Source of the DNA: an uncultured Tropicimonas sp.
GTDB taxonomy: Bacteria > Pseudomonadota > Alphaproteobacteria > Rhodobacterales > Rhodobacteraceae
Reading direction: 5' to 3'
Length of the DNA stretch: 64,000 bases
NCBI GenBank assembly: GCA_947497945.1
Contig: CANMIP010000026.1
Span: 1 to 64,000, forward strand
Made by a program: the position numbers and the translations under genes
Shown: piece after piece, positions 61,160-64,000 of the stretch
Layout: each line of letters starts with the position of its first letter
Position numbering within the stretch: position 1 is the first letter of the stretch
The notes under the pieces: model-generated
What the model was told of the DNA's origin: nothing
What the model saw: the letters and a program-made list of their open reading frames with translations, nothing else
Databases searched by the model: none

Positions 61160-62338
61160 TCACTGCAGGTAGGAGTTCGGATCCACTGCCTCGACGCCGT
61201 CGCGGACCTCGAAATGCAGGTAGGGCGACTCCGAGCCACGGACCGAGGCGATCGACTGCCCGCGCGAGACACTCTGTCCCTTGCTGACCTTCAGGTTGTC
61301 GATATTGGCATAGATCGTCATCAGCCCGTCGGCATGGCGCAGCACCATGATCGGCACATCCTCGGTGTCCTCGGTAATCGCCGCGACCGTGCCGGCGGCG
61401 GCGGCCTTGACCGGGGCGCCGGCGGAGGCGCGGATGTCGATCCCGTCATTGCGGCCCTTGGAGAAGTCGCGAATGATGCTGCCCTGCACCGGGTAGATCA
61501 TCGCGGCATTGTTGGCCGAGGCGCTGGTCGCCTCGCTGCCCAGGTCCGGCGAATCCGGAAGACCCGAGGTCGCGGAGGGATCGTCGGCCGCGGCCAGGAC
61601 CTCGGCGACCGGCTCGGTCCGCTCGTCGGGCAGCGGGGTCGAGGCCGAGGGCGGGGTCGGCGTCGGGCTGCCGGCGCCGGGTTCGGTCGTGCTGGTCGCC
61701 GTTTCGAGGGCTGCGGGTGCTGCGACCACGACCGGGATCATCAGGTATTGCCCCTGGCGCACGGCCAGATCCGGGCCGAGCCCGTTCCATTCGCCGATGG
61801 CACGGGCCGAGACACCGTAGAGCCGGGCGATGGAATAGGTCGTCTCGCCGGCCTCGACCTTGTGGCGAACGGGCTCGCTGCCGGTCTGGGCAAGCGCGGA
61901 CGCGCCTGCGGCCTGACCGGCCGAGCCGCCCGCCCGGTTGATCGCATCGCCCGCCAGCGTCTCGATATCGACAGAACCGCTGGCTTGCAGCGTGCTGCCG
62001 GCCGTCTCGGGCACGCGGCTCGGAAGGGCCAGAACTTCGCCGGCATTGAGCTGTGTTTCGGGCGGGATGCCGTTATAGCGTGCCATCTCCGCCGGCGACA
62101 ATCCGAGGCGTTCGGCCACGGTGGTCACGGTATCGCCTCTTTGGGCAATGGCGACCTGGTAATTCGGGTAGGAGATCACGCCCCGGCTGTCCGGCTGGGG
62201 ACGCGCGGCCGTGCGGCCCTGCACGGCTGCCGTGGTGTCGAAACCGCGGCCGACATCGCGCATGTCGAGATCGAGTCCGGTCGTGTCGCAGGCAGCCAGA
62301 AGGCTCAGGCTCGCACATAGGGTCAGGATAGGGCGCAT
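61160..62338 (-). CDS. nlpD: NlpD-like LysM/M23 (LytM) envelope lipoprotein
   Basis: The 392-residue product has a lipoprotein signal (LSLLAAC), two LysM modules at about 62-108 (QVAIAQRGDTVTTVAERLG, YNGIPP) and 158-205 (HKVEAGETTYSIARLYGVS), a low-complexity linker, and a C-terminal LytM domain (MIYPVQGSIIRDFSKGRNDG to LHFEVRDGVEAVDP). The first zinc His position reads Asn (GRNDGIDI), so the domain is probably non-catalytic and activates amidases during septal peptidoglycan splitting, as NlpD does. It follows pcm, as in many proteobacteria. Confidence 0.9.
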   Translation of the reverse strand: MRPILTLCASLSLLAACDTTGLDLDMRDVGRGFDTTAAVQGRTAARPQPDSRGVISYPNYQVAIAQRGDTVTTVAERLGLSPAEMARYNGIPPETQLNAGEVLALPSRVPETAGSTLQASGSVDIETLAGDAINRAGGSAGQAAGASALAQTGSEPVRHKVEAGETTYSIARLYGVSARAIGEWNGLGPDLAVRQGQYLMIPVVVAAPAALETATSTTEPGAGSPTPTPPSASTPLPDERTEPVAEVLAAADDPSATSGLPDSPDLGSEATSASANNAAMIYPVQGSIIRDFSKGRNDGIDIRASAGAPVKAAAAGTVAAITEDTEDVPIMVLRHADGLMTIYANIDNLKVSKGQSVSRGQSIASVRGSESPYLHFEVRDGVEAVDPNSYLQ

Positions 62339-62422
62339 CTGCTCTCGTTCCTCGCTCGCGGGGCCCTCTTGTCGGGGCGTCCCGGATTTGCCGACAGGCC
62401 CACCGCCCGCCGTCTCTACTCT

Positions 62423-63064
62423 CTACTCTCGCCCGAGCCCTTCCAGAAGCGGCACGAAACGGACCTTCAGAAGCTCGTCATACTCGAACCCCGTCTCGGT
62501 CCGCCTGACCTTTATCAGGCTCTGCACCGCATCCGACTGGCCCACGGGCAGCACCATGATACCTCCGATCCGCAGTTGCGCCAAGAGTGGGCCCGGCGGG
62601 TCTTCGGCAGCTGCGGTAACGATAATACGATCAAACGGCGCGTGGTCGGGCAGGCCGTAGCTGCCATCGGCGGTGAAGGTGATGATATTGGTCAGGCCGA
62701 GCTGGTCGAACACGTCCTGCGCCTGGGCCACGAGGCGCCGGAACCGGTCCACCGTGTAGACCCGGCGGGCGAGCTGCGACAGAATCGCGGCCTGGTAGCC
62801 GGAGCCGGTGCCCAGCTCGAGCACCTTGTCGCGCGGACCGACCTCCAGCGCCTGTGTCATCAGCCCGACAATGGAGGGCTGGGAGATCGTCTGGCCGCAG
62901 ATGATCGGCAGCGGCGTGTCCTCATAGGCGCGATCCGCGAAGAGCCCCTGCACGAAGAGCCCGCGATCGATATTCTCCATCGCCGTGAGCACGGCCTTCT
63001 CGGTGACGCCCTTGGACCGGAGCGCGAAGAGCAGGCGCATCTTCTGTTCGGCATTCCAGCTCAT
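62423..63064 (-). CDS. pcm: Protein-L-isoaspartate O-methyltransferase
   Basis: Pcm methylates damaged isoaspartyl residues using S-adenosylmethionine and so starts their repair. The 213-residue protein has the family motifs [20 protein letters not shown], the SAM-binding [15 protein letters not shown], and the later [20 protein letters not shown] followed by GGIMVLPVG. Its start overlaps the surE stop codon by 4 bases, giving the widespread surE-pcm-nlpD stationary-phase survival arrangement. Confidence 0.95.
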   Translation of the reverse strand: MSWNAEQKMRLLFALRSKGVTEKAVLTAMENIDRGLFVQGLFADRAYEDTPLPIICGQTISQPSIVGLMTQALEVGPRDKVLELGTGSGYQAAILSQLARRVYTVDRFRRLVAQAQDVFDQLGLTNIITFTADGSYGLPDHAPFDRIIVTAAAEDPPGPLLAQLRIGGIMVLPVGQSDAVQSLIKVRRTETGFEYDELLKVRFVPLLEGLGRE

Positions 63065-63849
63065 GCAAGCGCAGCTCTCAGACTGTCGAGCGCATCATGC
63101 GCGGTCAGGTCGGCCCGCATCGGGGTGACCGAGATATAGCCGTCGATATTCGCCTGGACATCGGTGCCGGGACCGGTGGGGATGTCCTGTGCGCCGCCCT
63201 GAACCCAGAGAAAGCGCCGGCCATTGGGCGCCCGGGTCGGCTGGACCGAGAAGCGCGTGCCGGGGCGGAAGCCCTGCGCGCAAACGGCGCGTCCCTTGAC
63301 CTCGGCGGCCGGCAGCGCGGGGAAGTTGATCGAGTAGAAGATCCGATAGCCGCCCTGGTCGGACCAGTCGCCCTTTTCGAGAAGGTCGCGGACAAGCGCG
63401 GCCCCGAGCACGGTGGCGGCCTCGTACTCGTCTTCCTGCCCGACATTGCCCGGGCCGTAGAACTGCGACAGCGCGATCGCGGGCAGGCCCTGCAGCGCGG
63501 CCTCCATCGCGCCGCCGACGGTGCCGGAATAGAGCGTGTTCTCGCCGGAATTGTTGCCGCGATTGACGCCCGACAGGACGAGGTCGGGCGGGCAGTCCTT
63601 CATCACGTCGTGGATCCCGGCCATGACGCAATCGGCCGGGCTGCCTTCGGCGGCGAAGCGGCGGTCTCCCATCTTCGCGATCATCGTCGGGTGGGTGTAG
63701 CTGATGCAATGACCGACGCCGGATTGCTCGAAGGCGGGCGCAACGGTCCAGACCTCGCCGTCGAGGCCGGCCACATCGCGGGCGATCCCGAGAAGCACCT
63801 CCAGCCCGGCCGCGTTGATTCCGTCGTCATTGGTGATGAGAATGCGCAT
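63061..63849 (-). CDS. surE: 5'/3'-nucleotidase SurE
   Basis: SurE is a divalent-metal nucleoside monophosphate phosphatase linked to stress survival. The 262-residue protein starts [19 protein letters not shown], with the metal-binding NDD, and shows [20 protein letters not shown] and GGAMEA plus the late [13 protein letters not shown]. It is the first gene of surE-pcm-nlpD on the minus strand. The 151 bases to its right are very GC-rich and show no gene within the window. Confidence 0.96.
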   Translation of the reverse strand: MRILITNDDGINAAGLEVLLGIARDVAGLDGEVWTVAPAFEQSGVGHCISYTHPTMIAKMGDRRFAAEGSPADCVMAGIHDVMKDCPPDLVLSGVNRGNNSGENTLYSGTVGGAMEAALQGLPAIALSQFYGPGNVGQEDEYEAATVLGAALVRDLLEKGDWSDQGGYRIFYSINFPALPAAEVKGRAVCAQGFRPGTRFSVQPTRAPNGRRFLWVQGGAQDIPTGPGTDVQANIDGYISVTPMRADLTAHDALDSLRAALA

Positions 63850-64000
63850 GACCTGCCTCTTTGTCTGCCTTCCGCTTTAGAGCGGGGCTGGCGGGGGGGC
63901 AAGCGCTGGCGGGCGGGAAATGTCCAACCGTTGCGCGCGCCCGAGCGGGGGGCGTGCCGCCGAGCGGGGCCCGAGCGGCGGTAGCGCCGCTGCGCGGCGT

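Noticed and set aside
1-64000. CRISPR array
   Set aside because: No series of short direct repeats with regular spacers was seen in any intergenic region, and no cas-like gene was found.

Overview
The window looks like chromosomal DNA of a GC-rich alphaproteobacterium, most likely a Rhodobacterales/Roseobacter-type organism. The evidence is the gene families and layouts: a sucCD-DUF805-sucAB-lpd block, three consecutive peptide-deformylase genes with fmt, a MipZ division ATPase, tatABC beside a DUF815 ATPase, and surE-pcm-nlpD. This taxonomic call is an inference from gene content, not from a database search.

Bases 1-2649 are the end of an integrated element. A tyrosine integrase lies just past the 3' end of tRNA-Leu(GAG), and the DNA to its left is visibly AT-richer. 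It holds a small membrane protein coupled to the integrase, a Sel1-repeat protein, and an unknown gene that runs off the left edge. Bases 2.7-9.3 kb carry housekeeping genes: a lipoprotein, nadD, a Tat-exported metallo-beta-lactamase-fold protein, an acyl-CoA synthetase and rsgA. Bases 9.3-16 kb hold an Lhr-type DNA-repair helicase, a graveyard of IS66 and IS5 remnants with a 95-bp inverted-repeat structure, and a coupled pair of lipoprotein phospholipase-like genes (PLD and patatin).

Bases 16-32 kb are mostly minus-strand central genes: an L,D-transpeptidase, a PatB-type C-S lyase, def-def-def*-fmt (one deformylase lacks its catalytic residues), and the 2-oxoglutarate dehydrogenase/succinyl-CoA ligase block with a strong palindromic operator candidate ahead of sucC, then an M3 peptidase. 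Bases 32-42.5 kb hold small secreted or accessory proteins, a partial amino-acid ABC transporter, a sulfatase-moeB pair, an AbrB-family membrane protein, a second L,D-transpeptidase, a probable degraded permease gene and a GNAT/FemAB-like protein.

After MipZ (42.8 kb), bases 43.9-54.7 kb form one plus-strand exopolysaccharide cluster: a Wzc-like tyrosine autokinase, a flippase, two glycosyltransferases, a sugar epimerase, three sulfotransferases in a row and RfbA. The three sulfotransferases suggest a sulfated surface polysaccharide. A UDP-glucuronate-epimerase-like gene faces the cluster from the other side of a dispersed repeat. The right end holds an AI-2E-family permease, tatABC-DUF815 and, on the opposite strand, surE-pcm-nlpD. 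Two Tat-type signal peptides in the window are plausible clients of this Tat system.
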